NCBI GenBank assembly: GCA_025935195.1 | Contig: JAICVS010000035.1 | Coordinates: forward strand, 1-33,930 | Source: Ktedonobacterales bacterium | Lineage (GTDB): Bacteria > Chloroflexota > Ktedonobacteria > Ktedonobacterales > JADMIN01 | DNA: 33,930 bases | Reading direction: 5' to 3' | In this document: piece after piece, positions 1 through 10,333 of the stretch | Position numbering within the stretch: the stretch's first letter is position 1 | Layout: every line of letters begins with the position of its first letter | Notes under the pieces: generated by a model | The model's database searches: none | Told to the model about the DNA's origin: nothing | Seen by the model: only the letters and a program-made list of their open reading frames with translations | Position numbers and translations under genes: made by a program

Positions 1-1629
1 CACGCCCGGCACCTCGTTGACGATGCGGTTCGCCATGCGTGCCAGCACGTCGTGCGATAGTCGCGCCCAGTCCGCCGTCATGAAGTCGCCGGTGGTGACG
101 GCGCGGATGGCGACCATGCTGGAGTAGGTGCGGAAGTCGCCCATCACGCCGACGCTTTGCAGCGGTGTCAGCACGGCGAAGGCCTGGCCGATAGCGCGGT
201 ACAGCCCGGCGGCGCGCAGCTCTTCGATCACGATGCCGTCGGCCTGGCGCAGCGTCTCCAGCCGCTCCGGCGTCACCGCGCCGATCACGCGGATCGCCAG
301 GCCTGGACCAGGGAAAGGGTGACGCCAGACCCATTCCTCCGGCAGCCCCAGCGTCTCGCCGACCTGGCGCACTTCATCTTTGAAGAGGTAACGCAGCGGC
401 TCGACCAGCTTGAAGCGCATGCGCTCCGGCAGGCCACCGACATTGTGGTGCGTCTTGATCTTCTGCGCGGCGCTGGCGTCGTGGCTGGTGCTCTCGATCA
501 CATCGGGGTAGAGGGTGCCCTGGGCCAAGAACTCGACTGGCTCGCGCGCGCGCAGCAGGTCGGCCTCGGCCTCGAAGACGCGCACGAACTCCTCGCCGAT
601 GATGCGCCGCTTCTCCTCGGGATCGGTGACGCCCGCGAGCCGCGACAAGAACCGTTCGCGCGCGTCCACCATCACGAGCGGGATGCGCAGGTGCGCCCGG
701 AAGGTCTGGGCGACCTGCTCCGGCTCGCCGGCGCGCATGCAGCCGGTATCCACGAAGATGCAGGTGAGCTTGTTGCCGATGGCCTGGTGGACGAGCAGCG
801 CGGCGACGGCGGAGTCCACGCCGCCGGAGAGGCCGCAGATCACGCGGCCCGCGCCCACCTGTTCGCGGATGCGCGTCACCGCTTCTTCGATGAAGGCGCC
901 GGAGGTCCAGGTGGGGGCGAGGCCGCAGACGCGATAGAGGAAGTTTTCCAGCAGGGCTTTGCCATGGGGGGTGTGCGCCACTTCGGGGTGGAACTGGATG
1001 CCGTAGCGGCCGCGCGCGTCGCCCATCGCGGCGAGCGTGCCGGAGCTGGAGCGGGCGGTGGCGACGAAGCCCGGCGGCAGATCGCCGACGCTGTCGCCGT
1101 GGCTCATCCACACGTCCAACATGCTGTCTTGCTCGCCACTTTCCTCCACGATCAGTCCGGCGAAGATGGCGTCAGGCAGATATTCGCCGGCATCCTCGTC
1201 GCTCTGCGCCTCTAGCAGGGCGATATGCGCGGGGCCGTACTCGCGGCGGCCGGTGTGCGGCTCAACGTGGCCGCCGAGCTGGTGCGCCAGCAGGTGCATG
1301 CCGTAGCAGATGCCGAGGACGGGCAGCTCGCTCTCCAGGATGGCCTGATCCACCTGGCGCGCGCCCGCGTCGTAGACGCTATCGGGGCCACCAGAGAGGA
1401 TGACGCCTTTCGCGCCGAGGCGCCGCAGGTCGTCCAGCGTGGTATCCGCCGGCAGCAGCTCGCAGTACACGTTGCACTCGCGCACGCGCCGCGCGATCAG
1501 GCGGCTGTATTGCGAGCCGTAATCCAGGATGGCGACCATCTCGCGCGCCGGGGCGCGCTCCTCCTGCGGCGGTCGCGGCTCGGCGACGGCCTCCAGCGTC
1601 ACTTCGGGGACGTGCGTGTGCGGGTGCAT
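1..1629 (-). CDS. guaA: GMP synthase (glutamine-hydrolysing), C-terminus cut by window edge
   Basis: Converts XMP to GMP using ATP and glutamine in cytosolic purine synthesis. The reading frame is open from the ATG at 1629 to base 1 (543 codons) without a stop. An N-terminal class I glutamine amidotransferase domain shows the nucleophile motif [15 protein letters not shown] and the His-Glu motif GIQFHPEV. The ATP-pyrophosphatase P-loop [13 protein letters not shown] lies around 805-840. The visible C-terminus ends [14 protein letters not shown], which matches the end of the GuaA dimerisation domain, so only about 15-20 residues should be missing. There is an N-terminal extension of about 30 residues compared with the E. 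coli enzyme. The start is supported by GAGGAG seven bases upstream. Nothing co-oriented follows upstream except the nucleotidyltransferase module beyond a 400-bp gap, so it probably has its own promoter. Confidence 0.96.
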   Translation of the reverse strand, partial: MHPHTHVPEVTLEAVAEPRPPQEERAPAREMVAILDYGSQYSRLIARRVRECNVYCELLPADTTLDDLRRLGAKGVILSGGPDSVYDAGARQVDQAILESELPVLGICYGMHLLAHQLGGHVEPHTGRREYGPAHIALLEAQSDEDAGEYLPDAIFAGLIVEESGEQDSMLDVWMSHGDSVGDLPPGFVATARSSSGTLAAMGDARGRYGIQFHPEVAHTPHGKALLENFLYRVCGLAPTWTSGAFIEEAVTRIREQVGAGRVICGLSGGVDSAVAALLVHQAIGNKLTCIFVDTGCMRAGEPEQVAQTFRAHLRIPLVMVDARERFLSRLAGVTDPEEKRRIIGEEFVRVFEAEADLLRAREPVEFLAQGTLYPDVIESTSHDASAAQKIKTHHNVGGLPERMRFKLVEPLRYLFKDEVRQVGETLGLPEEWVWRHPFPGPGLAIRVIGAVTPERLETLRQADGIVIEELRAAGLYRAIGQAFAVLTPLQSVGVMGDFRTYSSMVAIRAVTTGDFMTADWARLSHDVLARMANRIVNEVPGV

Positions 1630-1709
1630 CGGCGCTCCTCGTGCGGTGGGGACGGATTTCTCGGCGCGACCAGGGCTGTGGGCAGCACGCGGCGGCAACG
1701 TATACTGCC

Positions 1710-1739
1710 ATTATCCGCCATCGGCGGGAGCCACGGCAA
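1710..1739 (-). promoter_or_regulatory. Putative sigma70-like promoter of guaA
   Basis: On the minus strand TTGCCG (1739-1734), 18 bases, then GATAAT (1715-1710). Transcription would start near 1703, leaving a leader of about 75 bases before the guaA ATG. Both hexamers and the spacing are identical to the promoter proposed for the nucleotidyltransferase gene at 3054-3083. Inferred from sequence only. Confidence 0.4.
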
Positions 1740-1785
1740 GCGCGGGGAGCGGCCCGCGATGGCAGCGAGGAGGCGACTGTTGTAG

Positions 1786-2010
1786 GCACGCCTTCGTGGC
1801 ATGCATGCCACGGGTAATCCCAGCGGGCAACAGGGGAGATAGGGTACGCTTCCTGACAACACCCCGGCTTATAGTACAGGATATCCCCGGCATTCATGCC
1901 GGGAAGCGTTATACAGCACGGACTCACGCAAGCGCGGATTACATTGTTTGAGGTGGTGTCATTCGTTGGCCTCCCGTCCTGAAGGCCGGGGGTAATCCTG
2001 ACCTCAAATC
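1786..2010. other. Gene-free stretch with several hairpins, possible insertion-sequence remnant
   Basis: The 400 bases between guaA and the next gene contain no convincing coding region. They hold an 18-nt perfect palindrome (1795-1812), an 8-bp stem with a 2-nt loop (1886-1903, arms CCCGGCAT/ATGCCGGG), and a GC-rich segment at 1969-1997. Read on the minus strand that last segment gives CCCCCGGCCTTCAGGACGGG and then an AATGACACC-type sequence. Hairpins of this kind are common at the ends of IS200/IS605-type elements. No transposase reading frame remains, so the assignment is tentative. GGGTAATCC occurs twice (1812-1820 and 1989-1997). Confidence 0.3.
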
Positions 2011-2029
2011 GGTCAGTGCAATGGCAACA

Positions 2030-2476
2030 TTACACCCGATCCAGCATGTGGTCGCCGCCGAAGATGTTGCGCATCTTGTACGGCGCGGGCGTGGTGGCGA
2101 GCTGCCAGGCGCGCAAGCGCCAGCCGGGGTAGAGGAACCACGGCTCCGGCAGCCGGTATTCGGGTTTGTTCGTCCAGCCGGGGAAGGGCAGCTTGGCGTT
2201 CCAGCAGAGCCACTCGACGGTGGCGGCGATGAACGCCGCCCAACGCTGGTGTTCCTTCTCCTCGCCGGCTACCGCGATCGGCTCGGCCACCAACGGCGGG
2301 CGCTGCTCTACGGGCAGGCGGCGCCAGTCGTCCAGGAAGTCGCCCATTGCCACCCACGGCGTCGTGCCGGCGCGGATGCGCTCGAAGGTTTCGGCGGCGG
2401 TCTGGGAGTGGTATTGGCGGGGTGTTCCGGCTGTGCCTATCGCGGTGTCGTTCATCGGCTCACTCATCGTCGTCAT
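2030..2476 (-). CDS. Conserved hypothetical partner protein of DUF6036-type nucleotidyltransferase
   Basis: A 148-residue protein with no signal peptide or membrane segment. It is rich in Trp and aromatic residues, with a C-terminal half containing FPGWTNKPEYRLPEPWF and a C-terminus RNIFGGDHMLDRV. From memory, small proteins with this Trp-rich body and an N-(I/V)-F-x-x-D ending are found next to nucleotidyltransferase-like proteins, but I cannot assign a function. The reading frame starts inside the upstream nucleotidyltransferase gene (17-base overlap). An alternative ATG at 2467 overlaps that gene's stop more tightly, typical of translational coupling. The arrangement suggests a two-protein complex, possibly toxin and antitoxin, but which would be which cannot be told from sequence. 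Confidence 0.75.
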   Translation of the reverse strand: MTTMSEPMNDTAIGTAGTPRQYHSQTAAETFERIRAGTTPWVAMGDFLDDWRRLPVEQRPPLVAEPIAVAGEEKEHQRWAAFIAATVEWLCWNAKLPFPGWTNKPEYRLPEPWFLYPGWRLRAWQLATTPAPYKMRNIFGGDHMLDRV

Positions 2477-2978
2477 CAGACTCGAACAACGTCTCGATCA
2501 GGTATTGCGTGCGGGGGGTCAGCAAGCGCTGGGGCACGTAGCGCCGCACGAGATCGAGCGCGTCCTCGGCGCTTGCCAGGCTCAAATGCTGTTTGAGCGC
2601 CTCCAGGTCGGCGATGTCTTCCGGCCGTCCGGCGATGGCCTTCATGGCGAAGGCATACTCTGGGCTGACAGTGTAGACGCGCAGGCCGGGATAGTCGGCC
2701 CACAGCTCGACCGGCGGCTGCTGGTAGAAGAAGCCCTTGACGCTGTCGTTCAGCCAGTCGGGCGTCAGCCCCTCGAGCGCGGCTACCACCGCCGCCGCTT
2801 CGCGGATCACCTGTGGCTCGGTGGCGAAGTAGGCGTCAATGTCTTTCGTCGTGTCGCGGTTGCGGATGACGAGCAGCATGAAGGCGCCGCCAGCGATGAT
2901 GATCTCGCCCGTCACGCCGCGCTGTTCCAGCTCGCGCCCCAGCAGTTCGAGATTGCGCACGATGTCCTCTGGGTTCAC
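2460..2978 (-). CDS. Nucleotidyltransferase-fold protein (DUF6036/AbiEii-like)
   Basis: A 172-residue protein with the signature of a minimal nucleotidyltransferase: a GG pair at residues 30-31 (IIIAGGAFMLL) followed by TTKDIDAYF, which supplies the paired aspartates D46 and D48. The rest is helical, with the acidic tail ESDDDDE. Proteins with this layout fall in the DUF6036/AbiEii-like group; some relatives are toxins that modify tRNA or other substrates, but this is family knowledge and not shown here. It overlaps the downstream partner gene by 17 bases, so the two are almost certainly co-translated. It is divergent from the aconitase-like gene across a 197-bp gap. Confidence 0.85.
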   Translation of the reverse strand: MNPEDIVRNLELLGRELEQRGVTGEIIIAGGAFMLLVIRNRDTTKDIDAYFATEPQVIREAAAVVAALEGLTPDWLNDSVKGFFYQQPPVELWADYPGLRVYTVSPEYAFAMKAIAGRPEDIADLEALKQHLSLASAEDALDLVRRYVPQRLLTPRTQYLIETLFESDDDDE

Positions 2979-3053
2979 TCTGCCTTGCCCCCAGGCGCAC
3001 TCGCCTCATGGCGAGCATCCAACCGCACGTCCGGCTGACGCTGCCCCAGTGCC

Positions 3054-3083
3054 ATTATCTGTCAGTGGAATAGGCTGCGGCAA
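3054..3083 (-). promoter_or_regulatory. Putative promoter of the nucleotidyltransferase module
   Basis: Minus strand TTGCCG (3083-3078), an 18-base spacer and GATAAT (3059-3054), about 75 bases before the ATG at 2978. Core hexamers and spacing are the same as those upstream of guaA. The same gap must also hold the promoter of the divergent aconitase-like gene; a TATGAT at 3111-3116 is a possible -10 for it, with no good -35. Confidence 0.45.
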
Positions 3084-3175
3084 CCCCATACCCGCCCCCA
3101 GCCTGTGTAGTATGATGCTAGCCGACGACGGAAGGGTTCCCGCGCGACGACGCGCGCCCAGCGAAAGGCAAGCGG

Positions 3176-5197
3176 ATGTCCACCCCCACGAATGAGACCG
3201 TGAACGATATGCGCGATAGCCAGCGCCGACCGATGACGCTCACGCAGAAGATCCTCGCGCAGCACGCCGTCAGCCTGCCGCGCCCGTGGGTCCAGGCCGG
3301 CGATATGCTGCGGGTGCGCGTGGACTGGACCATCGCCAGCGAGCTGGCCTGGAACGGCATGGACCGCACCTACTCGCTGCTGGGACGGCCCCAGATCGCC
3401 AACCCCGACCGCTTCTACCTCGCGCTCGACCATACGGTGGACCCCGTCACGCTCGCCAAGGACGCGCGCACGCTCAAGCTCGCCAACCTCTCGCGCGCCT
3501 TCGCCAAAGAGGCCGGCATCCGCCACTTCTACGACGCCAACGTCACGATCATGCACACGCGCTTCTACCGCGACCTGGTGCAACCGGGTGAGGTGGTGCT
3601 GGGCGCGGACTCGCACACCAGCAGCCACGGCGGCATGGGCGCCTTCGCCGTCGGCCTGGGTGGCGCGGATGTCACCGCCGCGATGGTGCTGGGGCAGACG
3701 TGGATCGAGGTGCCTGAGGCGATTGCCGTGGACTATGAGGGCGAGCTGCCCTTCGGCCTCGGCAGCAAGGACGTGATCCTCAAGACGCTGGGCGCGCTGG
3801 GCCGCAACACCGTGGCGATGGAGCGCAGCGTCGAGTATCGCGGCGAGGCGGCCAGGCGCTTCACCACCGATATGCGCTTCACCATCTGCAACATGACGGC
3901 GGAGTTCGGCGGCCTCAACGGCATCTTCGAGGCGAACGAGCCGGTGGCCGAGTGGCTGGCGCGGCGGCGCCGCGGCTACAACGACGCCGCGCGCTACTTC
4001 CGCGCCGACGAGGACGCCCCCTATGTCGCGCACTACCCGATTGACCTCGCCAACCTCGCGCCGCAGGTCGCCAAGCCCTTCTCGCCCGACAACGTCTTCG
4101 CCGTGGACGAGCTGCCCGGCCAGCCGCTGGACGGTGTGTTCATCGGCGCCTGCAATACCACCGAGGAAGAGCTGGCGCTGGCGGCGCTGGTGCTGGATGT
4201 GGCGCTGAATGATGGAGCGACACCGAAAGAGATGGAGAGCGGCCGGCGCATTGTCGTGCCCGGCGACCTCTTGATCGCCGACCACTTCAAGCAGATGGGC
4301 CTGTGGGAGATCTACGAGCGCGCCGGCTTCACCGTGGACCCGCCCGGCTGCTCGATGTGCCTGGGCATCGCCAGCCGCAAGGCGGGCAAGGGCGAGGTCT
4401 GGCTCTCGTCGCAGAACCGCAACTTCGAGAACCGCATGGGCGAAGGCTCGCTGGCCTGGCTCGCCAGCGGCGCGACCGTCGCCGCCAGCGCGCTGGATAT
4501 GCACGTGGCCGACCCGCGCGCCCTGCTGGCGCGGGTGGATCGCGACCGGCTGGCGAGCATTTTGCAGCGCACGCGCATCACGCGCCGCGTGCCGGAGATC
4601 ACGATCAGCGAGCCGGTGATGAACGTCGTGCCGCAGGAGGCGTCACATACGGCGCGGGCCGCGGCGGGCGGCAGCGCCATCCGCGCGCGCGTGCAGCGCT
4701 TCGGCGACGCGGTGGACACGGACGCGATCATCCCCGGCGAGTTCTGCCACCTCACCGACCTGGGCGAGCTGGGCGCGAAGGCGTTCCACTACGTGCGGCC
4801 GGAGTTCGCGGAGCGCGCGAAGCAGGGCGCGACCATTGTGGTCGCCGGCGAGGGCTGGGGCAGCGGCAGCTCACGCGAGCATGCCGTCTGGGCCTTGCAG
4901 GGCGCGGGCATCCAGGCGATCATCGCCAAGAGTTACGCCTTCATCCACAAGCGCAATCTGGTCAACGAGGCGCTGCCGTATCTGGTCATCCGCGACCCAG
5001 CGTTCTACGCGCTGGCCGAGGAGGGCACGGAGCTGGATGTTGACCTGGCGAGCGGCACGGTGACGCACGTGCCGACGGGGCGGACCTTCCAGGCGCAGGT
5101 GCCGACGCCGATGATCCAGGCGCTCACGGCCGAGGGCGGGCTGGTGGCGGCGGTGCAGCGCCACGGCAAAGACGTTTTCACGGCGCTCAGCGCGTGA
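3176..5197 (+). CDS. Aconitase-superfamily hydro-lyase, fused LeuC-like and LeuD-like domains
   Basis: A 673-residue [4Fe-4S] dehydratase combining both halves of isopropylmalate/homoaconitate isomerases in one chain. Residues about 20-480 are the cluster-binding aconitase domain. It contains ADSHTSSHGGMGAFAVGLGG, the first cluster cysteine in IGACNTTEEE, and the CxxC pair in PPGCSMCLGIA followed by SSQNRNFENRMG. Residues about 510-640 form the swivel domain, with RFGDAVDTDAIIPGEFC and the substrate-binding GWGSGSSREHAVWAL. In many bacteria these halves are separate leuC and leuD genes; one-chain forms are known from fungi and some bacteria. No leuA or leuB is nearby, so the substrate (isopropylmalate, homoaconitate, citrate or another 2-hydroxy acid) is undecided. 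The start has GAAAGG seven bases upstream; a later in-frame ATG (MRDSQ) is possible. Confidence 0.9.
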   Translation: MSTPTNETVNDMRDSQRRPMTLTQKILAQHAVSLPRPWVQAGDMLRVRVDWTIASELAWNGMDRTYSLLGRPQIANPDRFYLALDHTVDPVTLAKDARTLKLANLSRAFAKEAGIRHFYDANVTIMHTRFYRDLVQPGEVVLGADSHTSSHGGMGAFAVGLGGADVTAAMVLGQTWIEVPEAIAVDYEGELPFGLGSKDVILKTLGALGRNTVAMERSVEYRGEAARRFTTDMRFTICNMTAEFGGLNGIFEANEPVAEWLARRRRGYNDAARYFRADEDAPYVAHYPIDLANLAPQVAKPFSPDNVFAVDELPGQPLDGVFIGACNTTEEELALAALVLDVALNDGATPKEMESGRRIVVPGDLLIADHFKQMGLWEIYERAGFTVDPPGCSMCLGIASRKAGKGEVWLSSQNRNFENRMGEGSLAWLASGATVAASALDMHVADPRALLARVDRDRLASILQRTRITRRVPEITISEPVMNVVPQEASHTARAAAGGSAIRARVQRFGDAVDTDAIIPGEFCHLTDLGELGAKAFHYVRPEFAERAKQGATIVVAGEGWGSGSSREHAVWALQGAGIQAIIAKSYAFIHKRNLVNEALPYLVIRDPAFYALAEEGTELDVDLASGTVTHVPTGRTFQAQVPTPMIQALTAEGGLVAAVQRHGKDVFTALSA

Positions 5198-5334
5198 GTG
5201 TCCCGTGCATATCGCGAGGCAGAGATATGGCTGTCAGTACCAACGGATTGTGCTGATCCGGGCGCACGCGGCTGCTTCTCAACGAGCGCGAGCGTGATGT
5301 CTCCATAGCACAGCCCTAACTGCCGAGGCGTCCG

Positions 5335-5363
5335 CTCTGCCGATGCTATACTGATCGGCAGAG
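5335..5363 (+). promoter_or_regulatory. Palindromic operator over the -10 box of the toxin-antitoxin operon
   Basis: Two perfect 10-base inverted arms, CTCTGCCGAT (5335-5344) and ATCGGCAGAG (5354-5363), flank nine bases containing TATACT (5347-5352), a good -10 element. The site lies 25 bases before the antitoxin ATG. A repressor bound here would cover the promoter, the usual autoregulation of type II toxin-antitoxin operons. No clear -35 hexamer is visible. The operator function is inferred; the palindrome itself is directly seen. Confidence 0.6.
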
Positions 5364-5388
5364 GTGGGACCAGATCTGGAGGAAGACA

Positions 5389-5607
5389 ATGGTGGAAGAA
5401 CTGCGCCAGGCAATCGCCCAGGCGGAGCGACAGCCAGAGGAGATGCAGCGCCACATTGCCGAGGTGATCACCCTGGCGCTTGAGGAACAGGAGTGGGACG
5501 CGCTCACCAGCACGCCCGAGTCGCAAGCCTACCTAGCCCAACTCTCCCGTGAGATCGACGAGCAGGAGGCCGCGGGCGAGGTGGAAGAGGGCGGCTGGGA
5601 GCTGTAG
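5389..5607 (+). CDS. Putative antitoxin of a RelE/ParE-type module
   Basis: A 72-residue, strongly acidic and mostly helical protein. The ATG is preceded by GGAGGAAG. Eleven bases separate its stop from the start of the toxin-like gene, and it sits directly behind a palindromic operator. Gene order, size and charge fit an antitoxin that wraps and neutralises the basic downstream toxin. No helix-turn-helix or ribbon-helix-helix motif is obvious, so whether it binds the operator itself is unclear. I do not recognise its antitoxin family. Confidence 0.75.
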   Translation: MVEELRQAIAQAERQPEEMQRHIAEVITLALEEQEWDALTSTPESQAYLAQLSREIDEQEAAGEVEEGGWEL

Positions 5608-5618
5608 GAGCTATCGTC

Positions 5619-5897
5619 GTGGCGTTCACCTCCAAACGGACGAAGCGCTTCCGTGCGCTTCTGGAGGCCCTTCCCGCCGACGCGCAGCGCCAGGCAGGCG
5701 CCGCATATCGGCTGTTCACCCAGAATCCGCGGCACCCCAGCTTGCAATTCAAGCGCATCAGCCCCGCCGAGCCGACGCTCTACTCGGCGCGCGTCGGCGA
5801 CCATTATCGGGTTATTGGCAAGCTCAAAGGCGACACCATCATCTGGGATTGGATTGGGACGCACGAGGACTACAACCGTATAGTACGCGGCCACTAG
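5619..5897 (+). CDS. RelE/ParE-family toxin
   Basis: A 92-residue basic protein with the layout of the RelE/ParE fold: an N-terminal helical hairpin (SKRTKRFRALLEALP, then AQRQAGAAYRLF), followed by beta strands in YSARVGDHYRVIGKL and DTIIWDWIGTHEDYNRIV. The ending IGTHEDYNRI resembles the I-G-x-H-x-x-Y close typical of the family. Such toxins cut mRNA on the ribosome or block gyrase; the subtype cannot be chosen here. The start is GTG with AGGAG eight bases upstream. Its stop is six bases from the end of the convergent nuclease gene, leaving no room for a terminator between them. Confidence 0.85.
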   Translation: MAFTSKRTKRFRALLEALPADAQRQAGAAYRLFTQNPRHPSLQFKRISPAEPTLYSARVGDHYRVIGKLKGDTIIWDWIGTHEDYNRIVRGH

Positions 5898-5903
5898 CCG
5901 CGG

Positions 5904-8283
<2,380 letters not shown>

Positions 8284-8342
8284 AAGGAGGCGGCGCCTTT
8301 CCCCCACGCCTGAAGGCAGGGCATCCGCGCCGCGCAGATACG

Positions 8343-9122
8343 ATGACCATCGCCCTCGTCCGTCCGCCAACCGCCGCGCTCGCGCGCTGCGAGCTGACCT
8401 ACCTCGCCCGCGAGCCGATTGACATCCCCCTCGCGCTCGCGCAGCACGCCGCCTACGTCCAGGCGCTCGCCCAGCGCGGCGCCCGCGTGATCAGCCTGCC
8501 GCCCGCGCCCGATCTGCCCGACGCGCCGTTCGTGGAGGATACCGCCATCGTGCTGGATGAGGTGGCTGTGCTCACCATCCCCGGCGCCGCCAGCCGCCGC
8601 CCCGAGGTTCCAACGGTCGCCGCCGCGCTTGAGCCCTATCGCCCGCTGCTGCGTCTCACGCCGCCCGCCACACTCGACGGCGGCGACGTGGTGCGCGCCG
8701 GCCGCACGCTCTACGTCGGCGTCGGTGGTCGCTCCAACGCCGAGGGCATCCGCCAGCTCGCCGCCCTGCTCGATCCGTATGGCTATGCCGTGCGCGCCGT
8801 CGCCGTCACCGGCTGCCTCCACCTCAAGACGGCCTGCACCGCGCTCGACGCTGGCTCCGGTTCCTTCCTGCTGGTCAATTCCGATTGGCTGGATACCGCC
8901 GCCTTCACAGGCGACGGCCTCGAGCTGCTGCCCATCGCGCCGGAGGAGCCGTTCGCCGCCGACACGCTCACCCTGGCGGGCGTCACCTTCCTGCCCGCCG
9001 GCTGCCCGCGCACACGCGCGCTGCTCGAAGCGCGCGGCCTCACCGTGCAGCCGCTCGACGTCTCAGAGTTCCAGAAGGCCGAGGCCAGCGTCACCTGCCT
9101 CAGCCTCATCCTGCGCGACTGA
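8343..9122 (+). CDS. Dimethylargininase-like amidinohydrolase (DDAH family)
   Basis: A 259-residue member of the arginine deiminase/DDAH guanidino-modifying superfamily. These enzymes hydrolyse dimethylarginine to citrulline plus dimethylamine through a covalent cysteine intermediate. Visible are the substrate loop PFVEDTAIV (62-70), LDGGDVV (111-117), the catalytic histidine H160 in GCLHLKTACT and the nucleophile C252 in ASVTCLSL near the C-terminus. The length fits bacterial and mammalian DDAH (about 255-285). No ribosome binding site lies directly before the ATG; an AAAGGAGG sits right after the enolase stop, about 50 bases away. The gene may be co-transcribed with eno. A related amidinohydrolase specificity cannot be ruled out. 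Confidence 0.88.
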   Translation: MTIALVRPPTAALARCELTYLAREPIDIPLALAQHAAYVQALAQRGARVISLPPAPDLPDAPFVEDTAIVLDEVAVLTIPGAASRRPEVPTVAAALEPYRPLLRLTPPATLDGGDVVRAGRTLYVGVGGRSNAEGIRQLAALLDPYGYAVRAVAVTGCLHLKTACTALDAGSGSFLLVNSDWLDTAAFTGDGLELLPIAPEEPFAADTLTLAGVTFLPAGCPRTRALLEARGLTVQPLDVSEFQKAEASVTCLSLILRD

Positions 9123-9364
9123 CGTCACCGCGCTCATCGGCTTCATCCGAAGCGCCCGGCGCTCCGGTGGCGAAGGAGCCGCCCACGTCGCGCGCCACGC
9201 GCCGCCGGAACCGCGCATCCTCGGCACTGCCTGTGGGCGGCTGCACATTCGCCTCCCCTGTCCGCTCGCGCGATCTCCTCGGCGGGGTGCCCGCCACGCG
9301 CGCTCGCCGCCGCCAGCCAGTCATACTCCTCATTGTCCAGCGTCACCGTAATCGTATGTGGCAT
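9106..9364 (-). pseudogene. Frameshifted ribbon-helix-helix antitoxin-like gene
   Basis: From the ATG at 9364 (preceded by AAGGAGAGG) the frame gives MPHTITVTLDNEEYDWLAAA, then ARGGHPAEEIARA. This is the beta-strand and two helices of a small ribbon-helix-helix or VapB-type DNA-binding antitoxin. The frame then degenerates into Arg/Gly/Cys-rich sequence and stops at 9143. A neighbouring frame continues in a protein-like way (SAEDARFRRRVARDVGGSF) and ends at 9106. This suggests an indel near 9270-9290. The toxin is absent. The end overlaps the 3' end of the convergent DDAH gene. A sequencing error is a possible alternative. Confidence 0.55.
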
Positions 9365-9379
9365 CCGCGCCTCTCCTTG

Positions 9380-9409
9380 CCTATACTGGCCTGTACCTGC
9401 CCACGTCAC
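9380..9409 (-). promoter_or_regulatory. Possible promoter of the broken antitoxin gene
   Basis: Minus strand GTGACG (9409-9404), 18 bases, TATAGG (9385-9380). The start would fall close to the Shine-Dalgarno sequence, giving a very short leader. The rest of the 315-bp gap (to 9679) shows no other gene or clear element. Confidence 0.3.
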
Positions 9410-9679
9410 GGCGTCGCGGCGTCGCGGCCAACCCCGACCGCATCAATCCCTTGCGCCGCGCTCAGTTGAGACCATCAACACAATCCTTGCCCCGCCTGCC
9501 TGACCAACCCCCAAACGGATTTCGGTCGCATCCGTCACCGGCGATGCGGGATGCGGGCATAAATACTCCGAAATGCGTATTGAAAGTCTCAATTATGGTA
9601 GGTAGTCTTGCTCTCGTGAAGCAGAGTGGCTGTCGTGACCAACTTCTGCTATTCACGCATAGCCAGGAGGGATTTGAGC

Positions 9680-10138
9680 GTGAGGAAGATGCTCTGGAAC
9701 CGGCTTCCATTGGCAGCGGTGGGCGTCCTTGTAACGCTGATCACGTTCACCAGCGGCGCGCCAATCAGCGCGGCACATGCCGCATCCAGCGTTGTCCCGC
9801 AGTTCAATCACTGCCAAGTGTTCGACATCGTGCAACTGGATGCCAAGACGACTACCGTTGGTTCGAGCGGCACGTTGGAGATTCAGCTATTCCGCCGCGA
9901 CGACGCCCAGCTCGGGGATGTGTGCTCCTATTACGCCGTGGCTACTGAGACCCATGGGCCAAGTGGGACACTGACCGCCACGATCACTGATTTCTCATGT
10001 AACGTGGACCATAGTAGCAGCACAAGCAGTACCGGAAACGCATCGGTGCAGAGTCCGAACTCGGCCGCGAACAACGCCCCCGATCTGGCGACGGCGACGC
10101 TCGGCAACACCAGCATCTCCACAATATGCACCTCGTAG
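9680..10138 (+). CDS. Small secreted protein of unknown function
   Basis: A 152-residue protein starting at GTG with AGGAGGG eight bases upstream. The N-terminus has a signal peptide: a short basic start (VRKMLWNR), a hydrophobic core (LPLAAVGVLVTLITFTSG) and an Ala-rich cleavage region ISAAHAASS. The mature part is about 115 residues and predicted beta-rich, with four cysteines (FNHCQVF, GDVCSYY, FSCNVD, STICTS) that could form two disulphides. A Ser/Thr/Asn-rich stretch lies near the C-terminus. I recognise no family. It is followed, after a 195-bp gap without a gene, by the membrane-anchored propeller-like protein. Confidence 0.75.
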   Translation: MRKMLWNRLPLAAVGVLVTLITFTSGAPISAAHAASSVVPQFNHCQVFDIVQLDAKTTTVGSSGTLEIQLFRRDDAQLGDVCSYYAVATETHGPSGTLTATITDFSCNVDHSSSTSSTGNASVQSPNSAANNAPDLATATLGNTSISTICTS

Positions 10139-10333
10139 ACCCGATGCCGAGCTCTCGTCTCCATGAGGCATTCGAGAGCATATCTGGGCGGGCATTCGGT
10201 GACGATGAATGCCGGGTGTCCGCCCTCCATTGCTTATTCGTCAACAGTGCGCCGTACCAGACCTTCAGCTATCACCCTACGGCACAGCGTATCCATATCG
10301 CACGCCCGAAGTCGCTCAGGAGTCAGCCGCCCA

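Noticed and set aside
3062-4504. 480-residue open frame on the minus strand
   Set aside because: Antisense shadow of the aconitase-like gene; low-complexity Arg/Ala/His/Val composition and no family motif.
8284-8342. Strong AAAGGAGG right after the enolase stop, suggesting a small gene
   Set aside because: No start codon at a suitable distance opens a plausible frame; more likely part of the eno-DDAH spacer.
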